From Candidatus Brocadia sinica JPN1 (lineage in GTDB: Bacteria > Planctomycetota > Brocadiia > Brocadiales > Brocadiaceae), in assembly GCF_000949635.1 (NCBI RefSeq), contig NZ_BAFN01000001.1:1116001-1180000 (forward strand): a stretch of 64,000 nucleotides of DNA, written 5' to 3'. Shown one piece after another: positions 9,298-19,029 of the stretch (the stretch's first letter is position 1; each line of letters starts with the position of its first letter). The position numbers and the translations under genes are program-made. The notes below the pieces were generated by a model, which did no database searches, was not told the DNA's origin, and worked only from the letters and a program-made list of their open reading frames with translations.

Positions 9298-11943
9298 TTA
9301 CCCTGTTTCCTTGCAAATTTTGACGGGGGTGTACACCCTGTCACGCAGGAGATTTACCGGTACCCACTCATAATCTTCAGAAACAAAAATGGTGCCTTCG
9401 GGTGTTTTGCCGGCAACCTTTGCCTGGAGTTTTATCTTATTTTGCATAGATTCAATAACAATCATATCCCCGTCCTGGATATCCATTTTCCGGGCATCTT
9501 TTCTGTTTATTTCCACAAAACATTCCGGGGCAACCAGAGTAAGGGACTTTGAATGCCGGGAAAAAGCGCCCTGATGATTCAAACTGGCGCCGGTAAGCAG
9601 GATAAAAGGGAAATCCTTTCTCCTTATGATACTGAAAGATTCGGGTTGAATTATTTCAAACTTATATTTTACCGGTCTTTTCTTATCATAAACAAAAGAT
9701 ACCCATTGGAATTCTTTCCTCTTCAAACGGTCATAATTAACACCTGCATACAGGGGGGCTATGCTTCCTATTTCACTCAATATCTCTTTCACGGATGCGT
9801 ATGAATAGGATTGTCCCATCTTTTTGGCAAGGTCACAAATAATTTGCCAATCTGGTCTGGCGTCTCCCACTGGTGGTATAGCTTTGTTTAGCCGTTGTAC
9901 GGTCATCCCCATATTGGTGAAGGTTCCTTCCCGTTCGGCATAGGTAACTGCAGGGAGGACGACATCTGCCAATTGCGCGGTTTCCGTCAGGAATGTATCC
10001 TGGACAACAAGAAAGCCTACCCTTCTCAACGCCTCCCGGATATCTTTGCCGTAGGGATAATGCATGACGGGATTTTCTCCCATAACGTAGAGCGCTTTTA
10101 ATTTTCCATTGAGTGCAAGATCAATAACATTCGGGGAGTCTTTCTGGAAAATATCGTCAGCAAGTTTTACGCCCCATAATTTTCCCACCTTTTCCCTGCC
10201 GGATGTATCGTGGATATCACCGTATCCCGGAAAGAATCCGGGGACAACCCCCATATCATTTACACCCTGAGAATTGTTATGGGATCTTGAAAACAAAACC
10301 GAAATCTTACCAGGACTTGTCTTTTCATCATGAGCGGCGTTGATAAGTACGCAGAGGTTCATCAAGGTTCTTATGGTGATTTCTCCCAGAGGGTCTTCTT
10401 CAATGTCTTTACCGCAAATGATACAGCAATTTCCCGGTTTTGTTAATAATGCGGATACACTTCTCAAGGTTTCTTCAGAAATGCCGGTTGATTGAGAAGC
10501 ATCCCTTACACTGAACTTATCTAATGAGGAACACAGTTCATGAAAATTGTCCGCCGATATCTCTGCCTTCTTTAAGTCAACCAGGTTTTCATCAATAACG
10601 ATCTTCATCAAGGCGTTCATGAATATGGCCTGGCTTCCCAAGGTATATTGTAAACGGATATCATTTTTGGCCACGCTATTGAATTGAACGTTTCTTATAT
10701 TGGCAACAATGAGATTGGCGTTGTTCATCCTTATAGCTTTTCGGGCCATGCTTCCGGCTACAGGATGAGCCTCAGTCACGTCTGCACCAAAGAAGAATAA
10801 GGTATTTGCATTCTCAATTTCTTTCAATGATGCTGACGCAATCCCGTTCACAACAGATTGATACATCAGCCTGTTCAGATACGGTGATTTTATATTGGAC
10901 AGGTTGTCAATGTGGTTCGTTCCCAGCACAGACCGGCAGAATTTCTGGAAGAGATAGTTGTCCTCATTGGTGCATTTTTCAGAACCGATGCCTCCTACCG
11001 ATTTCCCGCCATGTTCCTGTATCACTTGCTGAAATCTTTTTGATACGTAATCAATGGCTTCATTCCACGAGACGGGATAGAATTCACCGTTTTTTCTGAT
11101 TAAAGGAGTCTTTATGCGTTCAGGAGAATGGATAAATTCATGACCGAATCTGCCTTTAACGCAGAGGTTACCCTCGTTTATTCCCAAACGGTCATGGGAT
11201 GTGATACGCCTCACACTTTCCGTCTTGGTATTTACCACGACCGTACAGCCAACGGAACAGTATGGACAAATCGTAGGCGTGTTTTTGAATTCCCATGGTC
11301 TGCCCCTGAACCCTAAGGTTCTATCCTGCCAGGCTCCGGTTGGACACACTGCGACACAGCCACCGCAGAAACTACACTCCAGCGGTCTGTCAAAGGCGGT
11401 GCCAATGACCGTTTTAAAGCCGCGGTTTTGGAAGTCGATGGCGCTGACCCCTTCAATCTCCTTGCAGGCGCTTACACACCGGCCGCACAAAATACACCGG
11501 TTCCGGTTTAATTCTAAAACCGGATTATCCCGGATCACCGGGTGATGCATCCTCACGGTCTTGAATCTGCCAGGACCCAGATTCAGTTCGCTGGTAATGT
11601 TTTGCAATCCGCATTCACCGGATTTGTCACAGGTAGGACAAGAGAGTTCATGATGGGCCAATAGATATTCCATAACGGACTTTCGGTACCGGATTACTTT
11701 CTGCGTATTTACTTTTACAATCATTCCCTCAGATACGGGGTGCGCACAGGCAAACCGGTGTCCGGTTCTTTTCCGTTCAGTGACTTCTACAAAACAAAGC
11801 CTGCAACCCCCAAATTGTGAGAGTTTGGGATGGTAGCACAGTCCGGGGACATAAATATCGTTGTCCAGGGCTGCCTGGAATATATTCGTACCTTCAGGGG
11901 CAACGATAGGTTTATCATCAATAACAAGGTGTATGATATTCAT
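9298..11943 (-). CDS. nuoG: NADH-quinone oxidoreductase subunit G, formate-dehydrogenase-like
   Basis: An 881-residue iron-sulfur protein of the electron-input arm. Visible clusters: [2Fe-2S] C35, C47, C50, C66; the His-ligated cluster H98, C102, C105, C111; two ferredoxin-type clusters C150/C153/C156/C160 and C190/C193/C196/C200; and a [4Fe-4S] site of molybdopterin enzymes, C226/C229/C233/C261. The rest is a full molybdopterin oxidoreductase domain and a C-terminal dinucleotide-binding domain. At the place where formate dehydrogenases carry the catalytic Cys/Sec (…DHCARLUHSP), this protein has GTNHIDNLSNIKSP, so formate oxidation is unlikely. The ATG overlaps the nuoF stop by 4 bases. Confidence 0.94.
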   Translation of the reverse strand: MNIIHLVIDDKPIVAPEGTNIFQAALDNDIYVPGLCYHPKLSQFGGCRLCFVEVTERKRTGHRFACAHPVSEGMIVKVNTQKVIRYRKSVMEYLLAHHELSCPTCDKSGECGLQNITSELNLGPGRFKTVRMHHPVIRDNPVLELNRNRCILCGRCVSACKEIEGVSAIDFQNRGFKTVIGTAFDRPLECSFCGGCVAVCPTGAWQDRTLGFRGRPWEFKNTPTICPYCSVGCTVVVNTKTESVRRITSHDRLGINEGNLCVKGRFGHEFIHSPERIKTPLIRKNGEFYPVSWNEAIDYVSKRFQQVIQEHGGKSVGGIGSEKCTNEDNYLFQKFCRSVLGTNHIDNLSNIKSPYLNRLMYQSVVNGIASASLKEIENANTLFFFGADVTEAHPVAGSMARKAIRMNNANLIVANIRNVQFNSVAKNDIRLQYTLGSQAIFMNALMKIVIDENLVDLKKAEISADNFHELCSSLDKFSVRDASQSTGISEETLRSVSALLTKPGNCCIICGKDIEEDPLGEITIRTLMNLCVLINAAHDEKTSPGKISVLFSRSHNNSQGVNDMGVVPGFFPGYGDIHDTSGREKVGKLWGVKLADDIFQKDSPNVIDLALNGKLKALYVMGENPVMHYPYGKDIREALRRVGFLVVQDTFLTETAQLADVVLPAVTYAEREGTFTNMGMTVQRLNKAIPPVGDARPDWQIICDLAKKMGQSYSYASVKEILSEIGSIAPLYAGVNYDRLKRKEFQWVSFVYDKKRPVKYKFEIIQPESFSIIRRKDFPFILLTGASLNHQGAFSRHSKSLTLVAPECFVEINRKDARKMDIQDGDMIVIESMQNKIKLQAKVAGKTPEGTIFVSEDYEWVPVNLLRDRVYTPVKICKETG

Positions 11944-13793
11944 TTTATTGCCAGAAAATTACATTTTTCATAACAGAGATTGCACTTAATGCATTTTTCT
12001 TTATTGATAAAAGCGACCTCCGTAGTACTCCCGCTAATTGCTTTTACCGGGCAGTTGCGAATACATGCCTGGCACTTGGTACACTTTTCCGGGGACACTT
12101 CATACTTGTGAAGGGCGACACACGTAGCAGTTGGACAAGTCTTATCGCGGATGTGCGCAATATATTCATCCTTAAAATACCGGATAGTGGATTTTACAGG
12201 ATTTGGCGCGGATTGTCCGAGACCACAAAGGGACATCACCTTGATCTCATCACTCATTTGTTCCAGCACTTCCAGATCCTTTTCTTCACCCTGCCCCATG
12301 GTAATGCGGGTGAGGATATCCAGCATAAGGGTAGTGCCAATCCGGCAGGGCGGACATTTTCCGCATGATTCATTGGCACAAAAGTTCATAAAAAACCGGG
12401 CCATCTCCACCATACAGGTAGTGTCGTCAACAACCACAAAACTTCCCGAACCCATCATTGCACCTGCCCCAACAAGCGATTCGTAATCAATTGGTGAATC
12501 CAGGAGGGACTCAGGAAGACATCCGCCAGAAGGCCCCCCGATCTGCACTGCCTTGAATTTTTTCTTTTTCGGAATACCGCCGCCCATGTCAAAGACAATT
12601 TGTCTGATCGTAGTGCCCATAGGGACTTCAACAAGACCGGCATTTTTTACTTTCCCGGTCAGGGAAAAGATTTTCGTTCCCTTGCTGTGTTCTGTACCAA
12701 TCCGGGAATACCAATCCGCACCTTTATTGATAATGAACGGTACATTAGCAAAGGTCTCTACATTGTTCAAACACGTCGGTTTGTCCCATAAACCCGCTTC
12801 TACAGATTGAGGAGGTCTTGTGCGGGGCATACCCCGTTTCCCTTCAATGGAATTTTGCAGTGCGGTCGATTCACCGCAGACAAAGGCGCCAGCCCCTTCC
12901 TTTACATAGATTTCCAGACTGTACCCGCTGTTTAGGATATTTTCACCCAGAAAGCCGCGCCTATTGGCTTCTTCAATGGTGTGTTTTAATCGTTTGACCG
13001 CCAGTGGATATTCAGCGCGAACATAGATGTAACCACTCGTAGCATTAATGGCATATCCCGCGATAATCATGCCTTCCAGGACGGCATGCGGATCCCCTTC
13101 CAAAAGGCTCCTGTCCATAAAGGCACCCGGGTCTCCTTCGTCGGCATTGCACAGGACAAACTTTTCTTCGGCGGAATACTTGGCACAGGATGCCCACTTT
13201 TCACCTGTTGGAAAACCACCACCTCCCCGGCCCCTGAGACCCGATTTGCTTATTTCATCAATCACGGCCTTCGGAGTCATGGTCCTGAGTACTTTTTCGA
13301 GCGCCGTATATCCGCCCCGCGCAATATATTCATCGATACTATCGGGGTCAATATATCCGCAATTCCTGAGGATGTGTTTTTTTTGACCCTTATTCATCTC
13401 CAGGTCGTCAAAAAAAGGCAACCCTTCATAAGGAATCACTGTTTTGTCGTCCAGGTACATCTGCGACATGACGAGTTTTTTTACCGCCTCTCCCTTTCCC
13501 ACGTGTTCTTCTAATATTTGTGGCACCATGGTGGTTTTTACATTTCCGTAAGTAACGCGTGTGCGGCCAGGAAAGATTACGTCCATGAGCACTTCGTGCG
13601 CACACATGCCGATACAACCAGTAGGCACTATGTCTGCATCGAGTTTTTGTTTTCCCAGCTCTTGTTCAACGCTTTTCAACACATTCCTGGCGCCAGCGCC
13701 CAAACCGCAAGAGGCCATGCCAATAATTATTTGCGGTTTTTGTGGATTGAATTTTTGTTGCTGGTGTATCGTTTCGTTACTAACCGTAGTCAT
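11940..13793 (-). CDS. nuoF: NADH-quinone oxidoreductase subunit F, long HndC-like form
   Basis: A 617-residue flavoprotein that oxidises NADH. It is longer than E. coli NuoF because of an N-terminal thioredoxin-like domain (residues 20-110; Cys at 29, 60, 64) and a C-terminal pair of [4Fe-4S] motifs (CTKCQACIRNCP and CIKCNLCYEKC). The core shows the NADH/FMN site (GLRGRGGGGFPTGEKW, GAGAFVCGESTAL) and the N3 cluster motif ESCGKCPPCRIG with a later Cys. This layout is that of HndC/HydB of NADP-reducing and bifurcating hydrogenases. It overlaps both nuoE and nuoG by 4 bases (ATGA), so the three are tightly coupled. Confidence 0.95.
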   Translation of the reverse strand: MTTVSNETIHQQQKFNPQKPQIIIGMASCGLGAGARNVLKSVEQELGKQKLDADIVPTGCIGMCAHEVLMDVIFPGRTRVTYGNVKTTMVPQILEEHVGKGEAVKKLVMSQMYLDDKTVIPYEGLPFFDDLEMNKGQKKHILRNCGYIDPDSIDEYIARGGYTALEKVLRTMTPKAVIDEISKSGLRGRGGGGFPTGEKWASCAKYSAEEKFVLCNADEGDPGAFMDRSLLEGDPHAVLEGMIIAGYAINATSGYIYVRAEYPLAVKRLKHTIEEANRRGFLGENILNSGYSLEIYVKEGAGAFVCGESTALQNSIEGKRGMPRTRPPQSVEAGLWDKPTCLNNVETFANVPFIINKGADWYSRIGTEHSKGTKIFSLTGKVKNAGLVEVPMGTTIRQIVFDMGGGIPKKKKFKAVQIGGPSGGCLPESLLDSPIDYESLVGAGAMMGSGSFVVVDDTTCMVEMARFFMNFCANESCGKCPPCRIGTTLMLDILTRITMGQGEEKDLEVLEQMSDEIKVMSLCGLGQSAPNPVKSTIRYFKDEYIAHIRDKTCPTATCVALHKYEVSPEKCTKCQACIRNCPVKAISGSTTEVAFINKEKCIKCNLCYEKCNFLAIK

Positions 13794-14299
13794 TTAGGAA
13801 ACCCTGACTCTTTTATCTCTTTTATGACCGTTGCAACGGTGTCCGGGGCTAGTTTTCCGTGGATATCTTCATCCACCATCATAACAGGCGCCAGCGAACA
13901 TGCACCCAGACATGCAACTTCTTCTAACGTGAATACATTATCCTTTGTTGTCATACCCGTGGAAACTTCTAATGTCTGACTCAGTTTTTCTAAGACCTTC
14001 TTTGCCCCTTTCACATGGCACGCAGTCCCGCAACACATCTTAATAATATGCTGTCCGCGCGGTTTTAAGTGAAACTGGGCGTAAAAAGTGGCAACTCCCA
14101 CAATTTCATGCGTGCTAATATGCAATCTTTCTGCAATAAGGTCAACGATGGGTTCGGGCAGATAACCATATTCGGCTTGCACCATTTGCAAAATAGGGAT
14201 CACTGCTCCTCTTGCGTTTTTATATTTCTCCAGTATCTTTTCTATCTTTGAAAGATCTACAGTTTCACTTCGCGCAGATTGTTCTTTTCTGGTATTCAT
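13790..14299 (-). CDS. nuoE: NADH-quinone oxidoreductase subunit E
   Basis: A 169-residue thioredoxin-fold [2Fe-2S] protein that carries cluster N1a next to the FMN of NuoF. The ligands are C89-x4-C94 (CCGTACHVKGAK) and C130-x3-C134 (CLGACSLAP). The helical N-terminal domain contains ILQMVQAEYGYLP and the conserved GVATFYAQF. Length is normal. It is followed by nuoF with a 4-base overlap, and a 71-bp gap separates it from nuoD. Confidence 0.95.
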   Translation of the reverse strand: MNTRKEQSARSETVDLSKIEKILEKYKNARGAVIPILQMVQAEYGYLPEPIVDLIAERLHISTHEIVGVATFYAQFHLKPRGQHIIKMCCGTACHVKGAKKVLEKLSQTLEVSTGMTTKDNVFTLEEVACLGACSLAPVMMVDEDIHGKLAPDTVATVIKEIKESGFPK

Positions 14300-14370
14300 G
14301 GTAAATTATGCTGCCACACGTAAAAGAGTTATAAAGGCAGTTTTGCACTATCATTCGTCATATTCAGATT

Positions 14371-15561
14371 TTAACGATCAATTTCTCCCAAAACAATATC
14401 TAAACTTCCAATGGTAGCGACGACGTCGGGAAGTAATCTGCCCTCTACCATTTTCGGTAATGCCTCCAGATTGACAAAAGAAGGAGGCCGTATTTTCAAT
14501 CGGTAAGGATTGCTGGAACCATCACTTACAATATAAAAACCCAATTCCCCCTTAGGGGCCTCAATGCTGGAGTAGACCTCTCCTTTCGGTGGATGAATAC
14601 CGTGCATGATGAGTTTAAAATGGCTGATCATGGATTCCATATTTGTCTCTACGTCCTCTTTTGGAGGCAAGGTAACATTCGGTATTCTTGCTATAAAATC
14701 CCCTTTAGGGAGAATATTTAGAGACTGACGAACGATACTATTGCTCTGACGCATCTCTTCTATGCGCACACGATACCGATCGTATACATCTCCTTTTTTC
14801 CCCAAAGGAACGGCAAAATGATATGTATCGTAGCCGGAATAAGGTTCTGACTTCCTGATATCCCAATTAACTCCTGATCCCCGTAAACTCGGGCCGCTAA
14901 GGCCATAATCAATGGCATCTTCAGCGGAAATAACACCGACACCGACCGTACGCTTTTTCCATATAGGATTGTCCGTCAGGAGCGTTTCATACTCATTGAG
15001 CCGCGCGGGAAATTCAGTGACAAATTTGTGGGTTTTTTCCAGGAATCCGCCGGGTAAATCGCGTGACACGCCACCTACCCTGATATAGGAGAGGTGCATC
15101 CTCGCCCCTGAAACCATTTCAAAGATATCATAAATTTCTTCGCGTTCCCGGAAGCAGTAAAAGAACACGGTCATAGCGCCAATATCCAGGGCGTGGGTTG
15201 CCAGCCACAACAGATGAGAGGCAATCCTGGTAAGTTCACAGAGAAGCACGCGGATATGTTTGGCCCTTTCAGGAACTTCAATATTAAGTAATTTCTCAAC
15301 TGCAAGGGCATAAGCCAGGTTGTTTGAGAAAGGGGCTACATAATCCAACCGGTCTGTGAGGGGAATACACTGATGATATGTTCTATATTCCGCAAGTTTT
15401 TCCACACCCCGATGGAGGAATCCCACGTGCGGCACTGCCTTTACGATCATCTCGCCATCCAGTTCCAGCAAAAGCCTCAGGACACCGTGTGTGCTGGGAT
15501 GTTGCGGCCCCATATTGATGGTCATCAGGTGGGTCGTAGTTGCTGTAGCGGTTTCTGTCAC
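14371..15561 (-). CDS. nuoD: NADH-quinone oxidoreductase subunit D
   Basis: A 396-residue 49-kDa-type subunit, related to the [NiFe]-hydrogenase large subunit, which forms the quinone site with NuoB and NuoH. It starts with the conserved MGPQHPSTHGVLRLLLELDGE and later has RIASHLLWLATHALDIGAMT and GSGVNWDIRKSEPYSGYD. The hydrogenase NiFe ligands are absent, as in all NuoD. It is separate from nuoC rather than fused, and its start overlaps the nuoC stop by 4 bases. Confidence 0.96.
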   Translation of the reverse strand: MTETATATTTHLMTINMGPQHPSTHGVLRLLLELDGEMIVKAVPHVGFLHRGVEKLAEYRTYHQCIPLTDRLDYVAPFSNNLAYALAVEKLLNIEVPERAKHIRVLLCELTRIASHLLWLATHALDIGAMTVFFYCFREREEIYDIFEMVSGARMHLSYIRVGGVSRDLPGGFLEKTHKFVTEFPARLNEYETLLTDNPIWKKRTVGVGVISAEDAIDYGLSGPSLRGSGVNWDIRKSEPYSGYDTYHFAVPLGKKGDVYDRYRVRIEEMRQSNSIVRQSLNILPKGDFIARIPNVTLPPKEDVETNMESMISHFKLIMHGIHPPKGEVYSSIEAPKGELGFYIVSDGSSNPYRLKIRPPSFVNLEALPKMVEGRLLPDVVATIGSLDIVLGEIDR

Positions 15562-16058
15562 GCCTCACCCCTTCGATAGGTGTCCCGGAGTGTGGCGGGT
15601 TGTCTTCCATCCACAGGATAGTCTTTTCGTAAGGGATGCCCTTCAAAATCTTCCGGCGTGAGAATTTTTCTCAGATCGGGGTGACCGACAAACTTAATAC
15701 CAAACATGTCATATGTCTCTCTTTCATGCCAATCAGCCGTCTTCCAGATGCCCGTTACCGTTGGTATGCAGGATTCATCTGACGGAACAGACACCTTGAT
15801 GCGCAGGCGATGATTTTTCTGTATAGAATAGAGATGGTACACCACCTCAAAAACATCATCTGTTTGAACCCGGTCAACACCACAGAGATCCGACAAAAAA
15901 TTAAAATCAAGCTCCTCATTTTCTTTCAGGAACCTGGCAATATCACCAATACAATCCCTCTCTACTATAAGGGTTAATTCATTACGAAATGTATGAGAAC
16001 CCAGTATTGCCTCTGGAAAACGTGTTTTTATGAATGCGAGTATAGAGTCATTATCCAT
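15558..16058 (-). CDS. nuoC: NADH-quinone oxidoreductase subunit C
   Basis: A 166-residue 30-kDa-type subunit of the peripheral arm. The signature WHERETYDMFGIKFVGHPDLRK is followed by LTPEDFEGHPLRKDYPVDGR. I place the start at the ATG at 16058 (MDNDSILAFIK), just after the nuoB stop, because an in-frame upstream ATG at 16139 would overlap nuoB by about 75 bases and add residues without family resemblance. It overlaps nuoD by 4 bases. Confidence 0.94.
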   Translation of the reverse strand: MDNDSILAFIKTRFPEAILGSHTFRNELTLIVERDCIGDIARFLKENEELDFNFLSDLCGVDRVQTDDVFEVVYHLYSIQKNHRLRIKVSVPSDESCIPTVTGIWKTADWHERETYDMFGIKFVGHPDLRKILTPEDFEGHPLRKDYPVDGRQPATLRDTYRRGEA

Positions 16059-16063
16059 GGTTT

Positions 16064-16552
16064 TTATAAAGCTTCTTTTCCAATCTTTTTCTGTATTTCC
16101 ATGATAGCGTGGATCAATGCCTCCGGTCTCGGTGGACATCCGGGGAGATATACATCTACAGGCATGACCTGATCCAGTCCCTGAACAACGCTGTAAGTGT
16201 TATAGACACCACCGGAGACTGCACAGGCGCCCATAGCGATAACCCACTTGGGCTCCGGCATCTGATCGTAAATTTTTCTTGCCACAGATGCCATTTTATA
16301 CGTAAGCGTACCGGCAACAATCATCAGGTCTGATTGTCTCGGTGAAAACCGAAAGACCTCTGCGCCGAATCGGGCAAGATCGTGACGGGGTGCAACCGCA
16401 GCCATCATTTCTATGGCACAGCAGGCCAATCCAAACGGCATGGGCCAGAGAGAGGACTTGCGTGCCCAATTTACCATGGTGGTTAAGGTTGTGGTAAGAA
16501 TGTTATCACCCAAGTGGCTTTCTAGTCCCATTCCAACCCTCCCCTTTTCCAT
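16064..16552 (-). CDS. nuoB: NADH-quinone oxidoreductase subunit B
   Basis: A 162-residue subunit that holds cluster N2 beside the quinone site. The four ligands are visible: the adjacent pair C44-C45 in [13 protein letters not shown]110 in [10 protein letters not shown] and C139 in [12 protein letters not shown]. Length is usual. The annotated ATG overlaps the end of nuoA by 31 bases; a second in-frame ATG seven codons later (16531) is an alternative start. Confidence 0.95.
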   Translation of the reverse strand: MEKGRVGMGLESHLGDNILTTTLTTMVNWARKSSLWPMPFGLACCAIEMMAAVAPRHDLARFGAEVFRFSPRQSDLMIVAGTLTYKMASVARKIYDQMPEPKWVIAMGACAVSGGVYNTYSVVQGLDQVMPVDVYLPGCPPRPEALIHAIMEIQKKIGKEAL

Positions 16553-16875
16553 AGATAAAGATAGCAGACGAGCAGTATACCGATAAAGATGAGCATTTCA
16601 ATAAACCCAAAGAGCTTGAGTGACTTAAATGCCACTGCCCACGGGTAAAGAAAAATGACCTCAACGTCAAAGAGAACAAAAAACATGGCGATGAGATAGA
16701 ATTTTACCGAGAAACGTTCCCGCGCCGAACCTACCGGATCAATACCACACTCATACGGTGAAAGCTTTTCTGCGGTGGGTTTCCGCCTTCCCAAAATCGC
16801 CGAAAGCCCTATATTGGTAACAGCAAAGCCTCCAGCTATAATAAATAATATTAGTATAGGTAAATATTGCGTCAT
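16522..16875 (-). CDS. nuoA: NADH-quinone oxidoreductase subunit A
   Basis: A 117-residue three-helix membrane subunit, first gene of the operon. It shows the family motif [11 protein letters not shown], with the loop Cys next to the quinone chamber, and [12 protein letters not shown]. There is no room for a Shine-Dalgarno sequence: the TATAAT of a strong promoter ends seven bases upstream of the ATG, which suggests that the mRNA begins at or near the start codon. Confidence 0.95.
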   Translation of the reverse strand: MTQYLPILILFIIAGGFAVTNIGLSAILGRRKPTAEKLSPYECGIDPVGSARERFSVKFYLIAMFFVLFDVEVIFLYPWAVAFKSLKLFGFIEMLIFIGILLVCYLYLWKRGGLEWD

Positions 16876-16882
16876 AAAAAAG

Positions 16883-16910
16883 ATTATAGAATTATTTTTT
16901 TAAAAGTCAA
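16883..16910 (-). promoter_or_regulatory. Sigma70-type promoter of the nuo operon
   Basis: On the minus strand TTGACT (16905-16910) and TATAAT (16883-16888) are spaced by 16 bases. Only seven bases lie between the -10 box and the nuoA ATG, so transcription would start at about the A of the start codon. Confidence 0.75.
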
Positions 16911-17014
16911 AGAGATTTGCTGTGTCGAATCTTTCACAAGATAATCGGGATAAGCTTAAAAGTATATGCCATGTTCAGTTGAGGTCAGTAAGGTGCTTGA
17001 GGACAGCTACTTAC

Positions 17015-17689
17015 TTAACTAAATATTTTGGTAGAGTAGAAAAATGGAGCCTCGAATAAAGAGATTGCCCTCGTTGGAATACCGCGATCCATAAGCCAGG
17101 TGCGCCGGAATTTCCCATACTGCTTTTCGATCCGATCCAGAAATTTCTCCAGTGTCGCGGTATCTCTTGTATTCCCGGGATATACTTCGTAGGCCACGGG
17201 AAATCCTTCCGGCGTCAACACCAATGCCACTACCACTTGAACGCAATCCGAACGTTTGTCCCGGCTGTACCCAAACCGTTTTTTACCCCCAGATCCCGTC
17301 GATGGCGGATCACTTTCAAAATACGTGCTCGTCAAATCATACAGCAGCACATCATACTTCGCGCCAAGCAGCTTGCCCCATTGCCCTTTTAAAAAACCAA
17401 ACAGATCGTCGCGATGCTCAAGCAGCAAATCCAAACAACGATACGGCTTGTCCTTCTGTGCCAGCGAATCATCTTCCCCCGTCAGTTGTTTTACCTTGTT
17501 CTTCTCACCCCAAAGTGCCTCTATCGTCCGAACCCATCCCGCCCGTTGAGTATCATTGAATTCTTCCAAATAGAGAACTTGCCGCTGCACCACTCTTCTT
17601 CCGCTGACCCGGCGGTTCTCTACAACGCTCCAATACCGATGGGTTTTTTCCCATCTTTCGTCCGTGATTTTTCTCGGAGAAACATGCAA
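17015..17689 (-). pseudogene. IS1634-like transposase fragment
   Basis: A 224-residue N-terminal part of an IS4-superfamily (IS1634-like) transposase, the enzyme that cuts and pastes an insertion sequence. It begins like family members (HRYWSVVENRRVSGRRVVQRQVLYL) and carries two catalytic aspartates, in YDLTSTYFE and in DRGIPT. Immediately after DRGIPT the reading frame departs from the family (AISLFEAPFFYSTKIFS) and ends, so the last half with the catalytic Glu is missing. I saw no terminal inverted repeats. It is a remnant at the left border of the accessory region. Confidence 0.8.
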
Positions 17690-17971
17690 GCATTTTCGCA
17701 GTTTCCCGTGATTGCGTCAATAGGGTGGGTCGGCACTACAAACCGTTTTGAAAATTCACTCCTTTAATATCAAGGGTCTCCCGGTGATACATGCCCAAAA
17801 ATAACCATTTTTTGGGTGTGAATTGCGAAAGTCGGGTTAAGTCCCCCTAAATAAGAGGGGACTTCGTCGTGAGCGTTCGACCGTGTGCTCACGCCGAGAT
17901 CTCAGTCGAACGATCCATGGGGTTGTTACCCCTTTTAATGGGGATTTGGTTGCGGCTTCGCCGCGGCTATG

Positions 17972-18595
17972 TTACAGATAAGATGACCAATGTCTTATGG
18001 CGTAAAGGGCGAGTTGGAGCCTGTCGGTAATCCCTGCCTTTTTATAGAGATTGTTCAGGTGTTTTTTACGGCTTGTTCAGTCATATTCAGGCATTTCATA
18101 ATTACCTTGTTCCGGTAACCCTTGCAGATCATTTTAATCACTTCTCTCTCTTTTTTTTGGTAAGCTCGTGTATTTCCTCTGCGACGTTTTTCACACACGA
18201 GAGGATGTCTTTGAGCTTCTTCCGGTTGAACCAGAGTTCGCCTGCAGCAACACTCTTTATTGCCTTTCTTAACTCTGAAGGGCTGGCTTCAGTAGATAAG
18301 ATACCAATCACCCCTTGTGAGATAAATCCCAGGAGATTTTCATCTTCCAGCCCGGGAAGGCAACCCGTCCACAAGAGCAGAATGCCTATCTTGTGTTTGA
18401 AGAGGGTGTCAGGAGACATGGCTGAGAGGGCATGAAAATCGGTAATGAGGATATCCGGGTTTGTCTTTATCACTTCTTTCTGACTGGAGACGTGTTAATA
18501 GTGCAATCAATTTCAGGACCATCTTCTTTTATTAATCGTGTGATGCCCTCTCCGAAGAGGTTGTTACAGCAACAGATCGTTATTCTGAATGGCAT
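17972..18595 (-). pseudogene. LuxR-family response regulator, frameshifted
   Basis: Reading three frames in turn gives one regulator. It starts at the ATG at 18595 (MPFRITICCCNNLFGEGITR), shifts near 18480 into TNPDILITDFHALSAMSPDTL, then shifts near 18150 into EREVIKMICKGYRNKVIMKC, a LuxR-type helix-turn-helix. A last one-base loss near 18058 leads to LNNLYKKAGITDRLQLALYA and a stop at 17972. The receiver-like domain has poor conservation of the phosphorylation pocket. The middle segment (18138-18473) alone is open for 111 codons. Three indels argue for a dead gene. A second copy of the C-terminal end lies near 26.75 kb. Confidence 0.75.
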
Positions 18596-18716
18596 CGTTT
18601 TTACCTCAAACCAGGCATTATCCAAACACAGCTTTAGGGGATCAAATCTTTGAAATGCGACCCTTTCGGTCCTTCCAACTGATTATTTTTCTTTTTCTCA
18701 TTGAGATTCCCTGGGA

Positions 18717-19025
18717 TTACAAGGCCGCCGTCAATGGTCGTACTTCACGTGCTACCTGTTCGGATAATAAATCTTCAGCAATATCCATATCATACCTGCT
18801 TTGCAAGTTCATCCAGTAGCGGGGGCTTTGGCCAAAATAACGCCCTAAACGCAAAGCAAGCTCCGCCGTTACCGGGCGTTTGCCATGTACCACGTGATTG
18901 ATCCGCATAGCGGGCACACCTAAATCCTGTGCCAGCCGGTATTGTGATATGTTTAATTCATCGAGTAATTCTTTCAGATATACCCCGGGGTGCACGGGTG
19001 CAATACGGTGCTTAGCCATACTCAA
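18717..19025 (-). CDS. higA: HigA-type antitoxin
   Basis: A 102-residue XRE-family DNA-binding antitoxin that neutralises HigB and represses the pair. The opening HPGVYLKELLDELNISQYRLA and the helix-turn-helix AQDLGVPAMRINHVVHGKRP, followed by TAELALRLGRYFGQSPRYWMNLQ, are hallmarks of the HigA addiction-module antidote family. Its start is four bases after the higB stop, the usual toxin-first order of higBA. It looks intact in a region otherwise full of broken genes. Confidence 0.9.
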   Translation of the reverse strand: MSMAKHRIAPVHPGVYLKELLDELNISQYRLAQDLGVPAMRINHVVHGKRPVTAELALRLGRYFGQSPRYWMNLQSRYDMDIAEDLLSEQVAREVRPLTAAL

Positions 19026-19029
19026 CTCC

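Noticed and set aside
9294-9344. Longer N-terminus for the desulforedoxin protein
   Set aside because: The region is the coding end of nuoG, and desulforedoxins start just before the first CxxC motif, in line with the ATG at 9293.
16064-16139. Longer nuoC reading with start at 16139
   Set aside because: It would overlap nuoB by about 75 bases and the added residues do not resemble NuoC; the ATG at 16058 fits better.
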